The notes under the pieces are model-generated. The model made no database searches. It was not told where the DNA came from and worked only from the letters and a program-made list of their open reading frames with translations. DNA of 64,000 nucleotides from contig BJOX01000126.1 in NCBI GenBank assembly GCA_009731375.1, forward strand, positions 574,927-638,926, given 5' to 3'. Below are positions 55,230 through 64,000 of the stretch, in pieces. Numbering within the stretch: position 1 is the first letter of the stretch; each line of letters starts with the position of its first letter. This DNA is from Paulinella micropora. Lineage: Eukaryota; Cercozoa; Imbricatea; Euglyphida. The position numbers were made by a program, and so were the translations under genes.

Positions 55230-57878
55230 GAAATGTATGAAGAAGCTCCGCCGCGTGCTTACTACGTTTCCTGTCCTTGCCAAGTACGATTCGTCTCACC
55301 ATCTTTGCTTCGGACTGATGCCAGCCAAATAGGCATCGGTGGTATACTGGCCCTGACCGCGACGCACCTGTCATCCAAAACTTTTCTCTCAAGTTCACAG
55401 ACACGCAAACCCGCTGGGCGACCTACGTGCGAGAAGCCTACTGCGTTATTTACGGAGTTCAACAGTGCCGCTACTACATTGATGCTAGCGACCACGAACT
55501 TACCATCGTCACCGATCACCTGCAACTCTTCTGGTTGTGGCACGCTCGCAGCCCCATGATCGTCGGATGTGCTCTGGAAAATATCCAGACGATCCGCTTT
55601 AAGGTCGAATACCTCCCCGGTAAACAAAACCTCCTCCCGGATGGTTTGTCTCGTGTCCCCTGCATAAGCCCATGCGTCCCGACTCTCATCGGTGAAGCTG
55701 AAGCCACCCTACAGCTCCTCGCAACTATTGCATTGCCCAGAGCAGGCTCTACTCTCTGGCTCGCCGTCGAAGGCACACATGCCGCCTTGGAAACGAAACT
55801 CAAGTCTCTCTCCTGCCGCATTATCCGCGCTGGCTCAACACTACGAAGCATTCAAGCCCCGTGGGACCTGGCTATTGTCATTCCCTCCGCTGAACGCTCT
55901 CCGGCCGTCGCGCGTGACATGTTCGCCCTTCGTAAGCCATTTTCCCTGCTCCACTGCGTCCCGGACGATATACTCCCACAGGAGGCAGTCGAGACGTGTC
56001 GTGAGATTTCATTTCTCGACGACAACTTAGTGTGGCTAGTCTTTGGCATCGGCATGGAACAACATTATATATACCCTCTTGTCGCTACTTTGCACAATCC
56101 TCGCGTCACGCGCCAGCAAATCATGGACGCACAACGACAAGACACCCTCACAGCCCCTCTCTGGACCGATGACGTCTCTACCGTCTCCGCCAGATCAACA
56201 GAATTGACTCTTCGTCAGGACCTTGCTGTCCTCGCCGACGCCAAACAGTCAACATTAAAGATCTACGTTCCAGAAGAGCTGCGCCGCCCACTGATCAACT
56301 ACGCCCACTTGATGCAGAACCACGCCAAAACGCCGACACTCGTCCCCTTCATCAAGGAGCGCTACATTTGGTTCCGTACTGATGGCACGGATATTATGCA
56401 CGCTGATGTCCTCGCCGCCCTCCGCGACTGCCACTTTTGCCAACTTGTCCACGCCCGCCTCACCCTCAACCACGGCCGCTACTCTTCGCTGAAGTGGAGC
56501 AGTCAAGGTCAAGGCATCGGCATCGATCATATGCATGTCTGCATTCCAGGCATTGTTTTTTCAGTATATCCTGACGATCATCGACCTCTTCTCAGGATTT
56601 TTTCAATTCATCCCCTGCATCTCTACCTCAGCCGAAGAAACAGTTGAGATCACTCTCAACCGATGGGCGTACATTTTTGGTTTTTCCTGAGTCCATCTTC
56701 TCCGACTATCACAGCTCGTTTGTAAATACATTAGCCAAACGCTTCTGCAGTGAGGCCGGCCTCGACTGGCTGACCACCGCACCCTAATCACACCATCAAC
56801 TCTGCTTCGTGGAATGCAGGCATAAGGCGATCCGCACATCAATTTATTCTCTACCCAAGGCAGACAAATCGAACTGGCCTAGCATCATCCCGTCCCTCTC
56901 CTTCGCCCATAACACCTATGTGTCCACGGCCACAGGTACAACCGCCTTTGAGGGCATGCTAGCACGCAAACCCCGGTGCACGCTGGACTTTTTCGATTCA
57001 TCTGAGATCGTCACTGCCCGCGCCTCCTCCTCAAGCGCCGCTCTCGACGCTTCCCCCACGCTTTCGCTTCAATCTTCAGAGCAGATCGAACTACTACGCC
57101 GCGCTCGCGCTGCAGTCACTGCGTATATCAGCACATACACAGACGTCTCCCGCGCCCGATCTGTTGCTCAGAAGAACAAGGGCCGCCGCAAGGCCGTTAA
57201 GGAGTGGAAGGTTGGCGACACCGTCACCGTCTACCGCCCTAAACCCTCAAAGCAAGGCATCCCCGCCTCGTCTGTCCTTCAGTTCGACTCCCCCTACACG
57301 ATTTTAGAGCAGGTCAACTCTAACTGTGACACTGCTTTAAGCTCCGCCACCTCAAGACCGATAGGATTTTGAAGCGGATCGACCGCTCCCACCTCTCTCC
57401 ATACCCGCCCCCACTGATGGCGTCGCCCCGCTCAATCCAGTCGCAGTGGACGACTACGATGACTACACTGTCAACTACACCACTGGTGAAGTCGTTGCCT
57501 TCATCGACCGTAACCAAGTCAACCTTGGCACTGTTTTGGACGAGGATCCGGAAAACGAGGAGGATGACCTCGTGGTTCATCAATTTGGTATCACTTCGGA
57601 CACCAACCCTCTCTTCCGCCCCATCTACGAAGACACAAAGGACAAAGCTACATTCACAGCTGGAGTAAACCCTAGCCTTCTGGAAGCCCCTCCTCTTCGA
57701 TATCACCAACTATCAAGTCGTTCATCGACACATCGAGTGGCGTCCCGTCAGAAAGATCAAGGACAAAGGCCGGCTCTCCGCTAACGTTCTCAAACATCTT
57801 CGAGGTACTCTCATCATCGGCGAATCCTTCCCGCTTCATGTCTTCCAGAAGGGCAAGCAAGCTAAGTCCAAGGAGTAG
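55230..57878 (+). pseudogene. Ty3/gypsy pol fragment: RNase H and integrase
   Basis: RNase H begins at LRTDASQIGIGGIL (55310) and continues in another frame with REAYCVIYGVQQCRYYI, TDHLQLFWL, YLPGKQNLLPDGLSR. Then comes the integrase zinc finger (HLMQNH ... CHFC near 56310-56440) and the core: Asp in IDHMHV, a shift at a T run near 56560 to YILTIIDLFSGFFQFI, Asp in IFSDYHSSFVN, and FAHNTYVSTATGTTAFEG after a stop at ~56785. The integrase end has WKVGDTVTVYRP near 57200. Tail frames run to a stop at 57878. At least five frame breaks make it inactive. RT proper and LTRs are missing. Confidence 0.8.
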
Positions 57879-58236
57879 CCACCCCCTTTCAGGGTTTTAT
57901 CCATCGTAATGGCTTCACCCGCCCCCCGCCCAGCGCTTTTCCCACTTGAACCGTCATCGTCCCTAGAAGTATTACGCCATGACCGGCGTACCCATGTAAG
58001 TCCTTGATCGCCTCTTGTGCCTGCATATCAATGATTATTCTCACCGAACTTGAACCCCTCAGTGGTTATATCGGCACGGCATACTTGGTGCTTCATTAGT
58101 CTATCTCGGCTATGTGATATCCGGCCACCTAATTTCTACGGCTCTACATCGCCTCCCGATATCATCGTTCGCTACTGTGCCTCAATTGTCCCAGTCCCAC
58201 TGCAGATCATAGTAGTTAGTAGTTAGTAGTTAGTAG
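57879..58236. other. Spacer with AGTAGTT heptamer repeat
   Basis: This holds no gene. Four AGTAGTT units lie at 58211-58240, overlapping the stop codon of the minus-strand gene. Confidence 0.7.
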
Positions 58237-59120
58237 TTAGGCCGCAATCAGCACACCAAGGTCGTCAAACTTGGACTCACCACCATTGTGAGTAGTAAGT
58301 AGCGCCAGTATCATCGAACAAGCAGCCTTTTCCTCAACTGCTTCCAGCATCATGGGTAGGCTTGAGTCGGTAGACAGCTCTGATCTCCTCTGGCTCTTCG
58401 CCATGTCCAGTACAGCCGCAAGTATTTGCTCCATCCTGCCCGGGTGAGGCCAGCCAGCACCATCCACCTTCTGCATGCTCTGCTCCTCATGGCGGGTGCA
58501 GTAGTCTTGACCAGGGCTTGTCTCACTAAGACAGCCTAACACACGTACAACACATATACATCATTAGTAATCACCTTGCCACACAGGCTATCTGTTACCC
58601 TTATAATCACAAACTGTACGACTCGCCCCTCCCCCAGCCATGAAAGCTTGCATTAGTGCACTCATTTGAGATGCATCAATCATCACGGGCGCGTGTACGA
58701 TGCTCCCGCCCGCTGCGCCCAAAGCAGTGGGGACACCGATGTGCCCCGACGCAGCGGGTGCGGCGACTCCATGATGACCCGAAGCGACCAACCCTGCTCC
58801 CACAACTGCCGGAGCTGACGCACCTGCAACGACCATTCCTCCAGCAGCTGGCGAGCCGACTGACTGCACAAGCAACGCCGGTCCAGACGAGTGCAGGGAG
58901 GCGGAGGTATCTCCACCTGTTGTCGAAGTCGAAGTGGACGGTACCGAGGTGCTCGGTACCCCAACCACGAATGACGGTGGGGGACAGGGTGCTCTTGGGG
59001 AAGATGCTGAGTTTGCACCATGATGGTCGATAACGCACGGGATGAAGCAGCCGATGTTGCCGCCCTACGCTTTGCTGCTCTTGCTTCTCCAGGGACATCA
59101 CTTGACATTAGTGGTAGCAA
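58237..59120 (-). CDS. Small two-exon protein of unknown function
   Basis: Exon 2 (about 58537-58237) encodes CLSETSPGQDYCTRHEEQSM, a helical EQILAAVLDMAKSQ and ALLTTHNGGESKFDDLG before a stop. It is joined to the upstream exon (to ~58601) by an intron with donor GTAACAGA and acceptor TGTGTTAG. Exon 1 is Ala/Gly/Ser/Thr-rich (VPSTSVPSTSTSTTGGD, then repeats of SGHHGVAAPAASGHIGV), ending QMSALMQAFMAGGG. The N-terminal end is uncertain: a frame starting at 59120 gives a basic stretch (GEARAAKRRAATSAASS) and would need a frame change near 59020. No family recognised; host gene or transposon accessory are both possible. Confidence 0.45.
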
Positions 59121-59126
59121 AGAACG

Positions 59127-59391
59127 GGAATAAAAAGTTCCAAAAACAAGAATCTCTCTTTTTGTGTTCGAGGAACTTGCGAAAATGACGAGAACACTAG
59201 ATATATAAAGTCACATATTTTATTACTTGCGCGACACATGTTGCAACTTTTAGATACATGTATCGAAGGTGTGTTTCATTCTGCTAACGCAAAAATGACG
59301 AGGGAAAAGCACTGGCTAACGTGTTGCTAGATCGTTTTTTTTGGCTGGTGGTGTACACCCAAGGCCTGAAAATTTTATATTTGCTGCGCAA
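59127..59391 (+). repeat. Mosaic interspersed repeat, blocks A-B-C
   Basis: Block A (59127-59251) matches 23133-23257 reversed, block B (59261-59362) matches 28067-28174 reversed, and block C (59371-59391) matches 25136-25156 reversed. The three distant pieces sit joined here, so this copy is the best template of the family. Confidence 0.85.
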
Positions 59392-59452
59392 GCTTGCAAA
59401 AACCTCATTTCACAGCACACACAACATGAGCTTCTCCCCTCTCTCCTAGGTC
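59380..59452 (+). repeat. 73-bp perfect direct repeat, copy 1
   Basis: Identical to 59884-59956. It ends CTCTCCTAGGTC, followed here by a fold-back AAAGACCTAGG at 59469-59479. Confidence 0.9.
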
Positions 59453-59778
59453 TTCTGTTTTTAAAAACAAAGACCTAGGTGGTGCATGTCGTTATATGTA
59501 TGATGATGTGCATGAATATGCTTGAAGAAGTTGGTAGGCATGAGGCGTGATTATGCTATAATGATGTATATGTGTGTGGTGTAATGTGTGTGTGTGTGTT
59601 TTGCTTTCCACCCTTTTCTCACCACCACCACCCAAGCGAAAAGACATATAAAAGATGGGTGGGTGGGTGGAATTATTCAAAAAACAACCGTAAAATTTGC
59701 TCTAAGCACTTTTGTGCTAGAGCGAAAAATCAAATCTGAGGGTGAAGGGGTTGTCTTTGTAATGTTTAAAATTTTGGA

Positions 59779-59798
59779 GCGGGAACAATAGTTCCCGC
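59779..59798. repeat. Perfect 8-bp hairpin
   Basis: GCGGGAACAATAGTTCCCGC. A second hairpin (GCTCTAAGCAC / GTGCTAGAGC) lies at 59699-59723. Both sit between the 73-bp repeats. Confidence 0.8.
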
Positions 59799-59883
59799 TT
59801 AATTTATTACCGTAATTAACACTGCAGCGTTCACTTTTCAGTCTCCCTTACGGCCCACCCACTGATATTTGTGAAATGACGCT

Positions 59884-59956
59884 TTTGCTGCGCAAGCTTG
59901 CAAAAACCTCATTTCACAGCACACACAACATGAGCTTCTCCCCTCTCTCCTAGGTC
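59884..59956 (+). repeat. 73-bp perfect direct repeat, copy 2
   Basis: The second copy, 431 bp after the first. The segment between has GT and GGGT runs and hairpins but no gene. Confidence 0.9.
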
Positions 59957-61146
59957 CAGTAAAGACCTCTGACTGCAAATGCCAAATTTTTCCGACCTTC
60001 CCAGTCTGATTGCCTTATTTTTCCCGAATCATACCACAATCATTTGGCAAAAAGGAAGTACTTTACAGCATATAGGCGATCTCAACGTAACGGCGGTTTT
60101 GCAAACGTAACGGCGGTCTGCTGACTTAAGATTTTTGGTGCATCTTGCATAACTTTCCTTTATGGGAGTGTTTATGTGGTCGAACGACTGCTTCACCAGC
60201 AGTGTCGCTGTTCTTTCCAGGGCGACCTTGTTACCACAGTCACTGCATGTGTGCTGTAGGTCCGCATAGCGGAGGGGGGGGCTGTCCTCTTTCGCAGAGC
60301 CACCAGATCCATACCGACCTCCGCCTCCACAACAATTGTGTGTCTCCGTCTCTGTCGTATCGCTGTCTGCTATGAGCCTATATTCTGTGTTTCGTCTCTT
60401 TTTCCTTTTGTGTCTGTTTGCCAGTGTGCATGTCTACGTGAGTGTAGCTCTCTAATTTCCTTCTTCTGGTTGGGTTTGTATCCTTCTTGATGTCAAAATG
60501 CACAGATTTGTGTGCCGTTGTCGTGTGATTGATAATAACTCCGATGTCAAGTCGCTGGAAGTCGATTACATGTATCATAGTGTCCTTACCATCGTAAGTT
60601 GTTGTAGTAAGAATAATAATTAATAGTATGTAGTTGTCGTTTTATGTTGTAATGTTTAGCGTTTTCTTGCAAACAATTGCATGTTTTTTCAAAATGCTGT
60701 CAGCACCTACGTTTTTGGTGTTGATTCTCTTATGATATGGATGTAAGGACATACTGATAGTGTCGAACCGACGCAGCACCCATTTTTCTATGATCGACCC
60801 ATGTGCCTGTCTCTGTTATGTTTGTAAACGTATTTAACTAAAAAGTAGGGGACTGTATATGACTTTCTTTTGCAATCGTTGACACTTGGCACACAATACT
60901 ACTCTATCAGTTACAGTAGCAAGTGGTAGTGCTTATACAATAGTATCTATAGGCAGGGTTACAGTTTTACATCATCGTCCCAACACGATTTAAATCCGCA
61001 AGCTGTATGTCAATCTAGTGTGTTTCCAAATCAATATTTACTAAAAAAAATGTTTATGCTCTTCCAATGCAGACAATACTGTGCGCCATCATTAACTGAC
61101 ACGTGATAGTCATAAGAAACCCGCTTTCGCGTAAGAGAGGGTCGAT
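59957..61146. other. Gene-free region
   Basis: No gene or clear repeat is visible apart from a duplicated AACGTAACGGCGGT near 60085. The right part probably holds the 3' end of the minus-strand retroelement that starts at 61147. Confidence 0.6.
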
Positions 61147-62175
61147 TTAGTTGATTACGTTGCCGGTCTGTAAGACGCGTGTGATTGTTAGCTTGCTTTC
61201 CAAGCTTATGTCACGCAGGTATTTGTACACGCACGAACTTTTGTCTGACCACAGTCCTTGCCTTCTTATTGCGTAGATTCTCATTCCCAAACAAGCCGCT
61301 TCAGTCGCGGACCCGATTCTATTTGAATGGGATGCGTATATCGCTGGATCCAATCCAATTGCAGCAACTTTCTTTTTCAAGAGACTTGATGGGGTGCCAG
61401 CACTCAGATGTCCCAATGCGTTGCCAGATAGCTTGAAGAAAAGAGGAGAGCTGTCGGTGAATGAATCCTTGAACGTGTCCTTTATGTATTTGAGGTATGC
61501 TCTGACCCACATGACAGCGCAGAATGATTGGTTCCCTTGGCCGATAAAGACAAGCTTCTCGCCTTCCGCGTTTTTCAATTTCTCGAACCTGAGTACCATG
61601 TACTCGCACGGGCTGTTCCCGATGATGGTATGGTGGAACATGATGTCCGATACCTTCAATGCTACAATGTTACTGACGCGCGCCATTGAGATCCACTGCA
61701 GTAATATTAACGTAGCATCTCTGCAGTCCCTCCATGTCACCAATGGTAATTGTAGTATCTTGAGCAGGTCGTCCCTCAATAAGGGGTATTTCCCCTCTCT
61801 CCCCGGTACAGCTTCTGCTACCGCTCTCTGTTTGGCCAATTGCACTAGCAGACTCTCGGTCGGGTCGTTACTAGTGTGCAGTGCGTATTGGGATTTAATT
61901 GCAGCCAGGTGGCCAGTGATTGTTGACTGTGCATACCCACTCTCCGACATATATTTCAAATAGTGGGCAATCGTTTTGTCTGAGGCAGGAAAGAAGATAC
62001 GCCCGTGCTGCACGCACCACTTGAGGAATTGCCGGAGGGAAGCTTTGTATGTTTCCATTGTGGTGTCTCTCCGGCCCGCTTGGCTTGCCCAGATCGCTAT
62101 CTCGTCGTCATCTAGTATTGCTGTCCCTGCAGGGCGTAAAATTATTTTAATGAGTAAAATCAAACAGCACTGCAA
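61147..62175 (-). CDS. Tyrosine recombinase of a DIRS/PAT-like retroelement, intact
   Basis: An uninterrupted frame of up to 342 residues. N-terminal core-binding part (TTMETYKASLRQFLKWC, ITGHLAAIKSQYAL). Catalytic part with the first Arg in SMARVSNIVALKVSDI, H-x-x-R in SHSNRIGSAT, W in QGLWSD and the nucleophilic Tyr in CVYKYL, so all expected positions are filled. It recombines circular cDNA into the genome in this element class. It follows the RT-RNase H frame on the same strand, overlapping its end by about 29 bp, so the true start may be internal or depend on coupling. Confidence 0.85.
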   Translation of the reverse strand: MQCCLILLIKIILRPAGTAILDDDEIAIWASQAGRRDTTMETYKASLRQFLKWCVQHGRIFFPASDKTIAHYLKYMSESGYAQSTITGHLAAIKSQYALHTSNDPTESLLVQLAKQRAVAEAVPGREGKYPLLRDDLLKILQLPLVTWRDCRDATLILLQWISMARVSNIVALKVSDIMFHHTIIGNSPCEYMVLRFEKLKNAEGEKLVFIGQGNQSFCAVMWVRAYLKYIKDTFKDSFTDSSPLFFKLSGNALGHLSAGTPSSLLKKKVAAIGLDPAIYASHSNRIGSATEAACLGMRIYAIRRQGLWSDKSSCVYKYLRDISLESKLTITRVLQTGNVIN

Positions 62176-64000
62176 GCATGTGCCATGATGGTCTGTGCAC
62201 GTGATATGGGTGTTTGTGCCACGTTGGAGCTAGAGTATATGATGCGGGTGGTAGACTAAATGAATCTCTTGCATGTTCTAGAATCTGTGGCCACCAAGGT
62301 CTGGCTGGCCAATGCGGAAGGACAAATGCAACCCTTTTGCGGGATTTCATTTCAAGAAGGACTGACTGCCCTATTTGTCCGAAATTTGGTGCCCAAACAT
62401 CGCGGCCCTCTAGGCGCCAACGTATGATAAGCCTTCCCATGATATCTGGATGGACAGTCAGGTTTGTCAAGCCTGCGGTCAGCGCCTTGGAGTTTCTGTC
62501 TGCCCTCGTGTTGTTAGCTCTCTCGACCCAGCCCCAAAGTTTGTTTCGTATGTTGAGCTGTCCTGTATATACGTCGTCCACCATCTTGCAGAGACGTGTG
62601 AGGTGTGGTCGCTTGGACCCACCTTTTTGCAGGTCTATGACTGCGTTAGCTGAGTCGAACACAGTGAGGACTGTATTACGATTCTGAAGGATGGATCTGA
62701 AATGGAGAGGTATCACAGTCGCAGCCCAGAGCTCTCGTTCCGTCGACGAATTACCGATCAATTCAGATGGTAGAGGGATTGTTACGTCTTCTTCAAGCAC
62801 ATGGCCCCCAACCGCGAACTCGCCTGCATCCACCCTCAACTCGACGTCCTGTCGAGGTTGAAATATTGCACGTCTGCATTTGGCCGGATCCCTCAGGATG
62901 TGAAGCCAGTACTGCAGTTCTTGGTTTAGTTCTGACCCGCTCTGTGTAGTGACGCTTCTCCTATCGATTCTGTTGGCTGCGTTGACAGTCACCATCATTT
63001 CTCGAGTCATCAGCTGTGCGTTGGAGAGCGCCAGCTTGAGACTGATCAACGAAGATGCAGTTGAGTGCAGTTGCTGGACCGAAGCCCCTTGTGCGGAATG
63101 CACGTCCGCCAGGAGCTGGAGGATAGACTTGAGTAGTCTTTCCCTCTTGTCGTTCGGCACTCCCATCCACAAGTCCTTGCTGTTGATGACGTATCCCAAG
63201 TATTGTACCTCGTCCAAGGGTTCCCACTGCGTCTTCTCGGAAGTGGGAAGACCAAGGTAGGCAAACAGCGTCTTGATGAACGTAGGTATGCCATCGTTGG
63301 TGCGTAGGAATTTGACAGCGAATAGGAAGTCGTCTGCATATTGCATGGATGGCAAGTTCAAGGTCCTTATCAGCTTCACGACGACCCTCATGATCTTCCC
63401 AAACCAAAACGGCGCAGAACAGAACCCATATAGTAGCGTCTTGTTCTGATAGGTTTTGCTCCTGTGTCTGAAGGCAGAGTATGGTGTACTTTTCCTAGCA
63501 AGCGGAATGGAATAAAACGCGCGTTGCAGATCCACCACGAACATCTTTGTGCCGCTGTCTCCGTCGAGTACCATCTGAATGTCCTTTTCCAGCGTCTCCA
63601 TTGTGAAAGGAGCCTTGGCTTGGAAGGAATTACTGAACCGTTTGTCAGTGCACAGCTTCGTCTTCTTGACTCCCGCTGGGTCAGCCAGCACTTGGAGAGG
63701 CTCGATCATGATGCATTCCTCCCTCTTCACTTCTACCGCGTCTCCACGGGTAAGCATGTCGTCAATTTGGTCGTCGACGAATGCAATGTTCTCGAAGTAA
63801 CTTGGGTGGTTCATAAAATCGGTCGCTGGAGGCTCACGCTCAAATCTGAGTTCTACACCATATGCGAGCCATGATAGCACCACTGCGTCCGCCCCTATTG
63901 CCTTCCAGAACCCAAGCCTTGCCTTGACTGCATGTGCCTGTTCCTTTGAGTCTGCCCACGGGTTGCCTCTATTGTATGTCTCACCCATCGTCAAGATCTT
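62147..64000 (-). CDS. RT-RNase H of a DIRS/PAT-like retroelement, open to the window edge
   Basis: A single open frame of more than 615 codons that stays open at 64000, so its N-terminus is outside. RT core: FVVDLQRAFYSIPL (first Asp), YGFCSAPFWFGK and the catalytic QYADDFLFAV at 63320-63343. RNase H-like: RVDAGEFAVGGHV, STERELWAA, FDSANAV, TRADRNSKAL. The C-terminal block WPARPWWPQILEHARDSF with SYTLAPTWHKHPY is shared with the broken homologue at 19.5-21.7 kb. No integrase or protease is present, as expected for recombinase-type elements. No damage is seen. Confidence 0.85.
   Translation of the reverse strand, partial: KILTMGETYNRGNPWADSKEQAHAVKARLGFWKAIGADAVVLSWLAYGVELRFEREPPATDFMNHPSYFENIAFVDDQIDDMLTRGDAVEVKREECIMIEPLQVLADPAGVKKTKLCTDKRFSNSFQAKAPFTMETLEKDIQMVLDGDSGTKMFVVDLQRAFYSIPLARKSTPYSAFRHRSKTYQNKTLLYGFCSAPFWFGKIMRVVVKLIRTLNLPSMQYADDFLFAVKFLRTNDGIPTFIKTLFAYLGLPTSEKTQWEPLDEVQYLGYVINSKDLWMGVPNDKRERLLKSILQLLADVHSAQGASVQQLHSTASSLISLKLALSNAQLMTREMMVTVNAANRIDRRSVTTQSGSELNQELQYWLHILRDPAKCRRAIFQPRQDVELRVDAGEFAVGGHVLEEDVTIPLPSELIGNSSTERELWAATVIPLHFRSILQNRNTVLTVFDSANAVIDLQKGGSKRPHLTRLCKMVDDVYTGQLNIRNKLWGWVERANNTRADRNSKALTAGLTNLTVHPDIMGRLIIRWRLEGRDVWAPNFGQIGQSVLLEMKSRKRVAFVLPHWPARPWWPQILEHARDSFSLPPASYTLAPTWHKHPYHVHRPSWHMLAVLFDFTH

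Noticed and set aside
59779-59798. Bacterial rho-independent terminator
   Set aside because: The hairpin is not followed by a T run and the window is clearly eukaryotic.

Overview
The window is nuclear DNA from a eukaryote. It has spliced genes with GT-AG introns, tRNA-derived SINEs, several retrotransposon classes and very long microsatellites. The mix (Ty1/copia, Ty3/gypsy, tyrosine-recombinase retroelements, a DUF7869-type gene, an HPP membrane protein) suits an alga or another protist better than an animal or yeast. I cannot name the species. Ten runs of N are assembly gaps, and most reading-frame breaks sit at homopolymers, so some apparent pseudogenes may be assembly errors.

Layout. 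0-2.2 kb: a tRNA-derived SINE, triplet repeats and the 3' end of an HPP gene whose intron is a fold-back microsatellite. 2.5-17.6 kb: a 15,064-bp unit bounded by 292-bp LTRs (7 differences), with a 5-bp target duplication (ACAAC), a half-tRNA(Met)-type primer site and a polypurine tract. It carries no gag-pol. Instead it holds two divergent multi-exon genes, one with a ParB-like patch (minus strand, 12 exons) and one DUF7869 transposase-like (plus strand, 4 exons). Short palindromes with core GGAGTAGGGTCTACTCC occur at 16 loci in their introns and flanks and nowhere else that I found. A row of unrelated hairpins follows at 15.4-16.6 kb. 18.9-22.8 kb: a decayed tyrosine-recombinase retroelement (gag zinc knuckle, RT-RNase H, recombinase). 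22.8-32.5 kb: gene-poor repeats and about 6 kb of microsatellite, with a second SINE in reverse orientation.

33.2-43.3 kb: a Ty1/copia element with matching LTRs, TSD ACATC and the same type of primer site. A 1-kb piece of its pol is inverted and a minus-strand copia fragment sits inside it. Another copia remnant follows to 44.3 kb. 46.9-47.9 kb: an intact FkbM-like methyltransferase gene. 48-51.8 kb: long CAA and TTC tracts and gaps. 54.2-57.9 kb: a 240-bp direct duplication, then a frameshifted Ty3/gypsy fragment. 58.2-59.1 kb: a small two-exon gene of unknown function. 59.1-60 kb: mosaic repeats and a perfect 73-bp direct repeat. 61.1-64 kb: an apparently intact RT-RNase H plus tyrosine-recombinase pair running off the right edge.

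The likely host genes are few: HPP, the FkbM-like methyltransferase and perhaps the 58-59 kb gene. The rest is mobile or repetitive DNA. The most unusual content is the LTR-bounded two-gene cargo with its private palindrome family.
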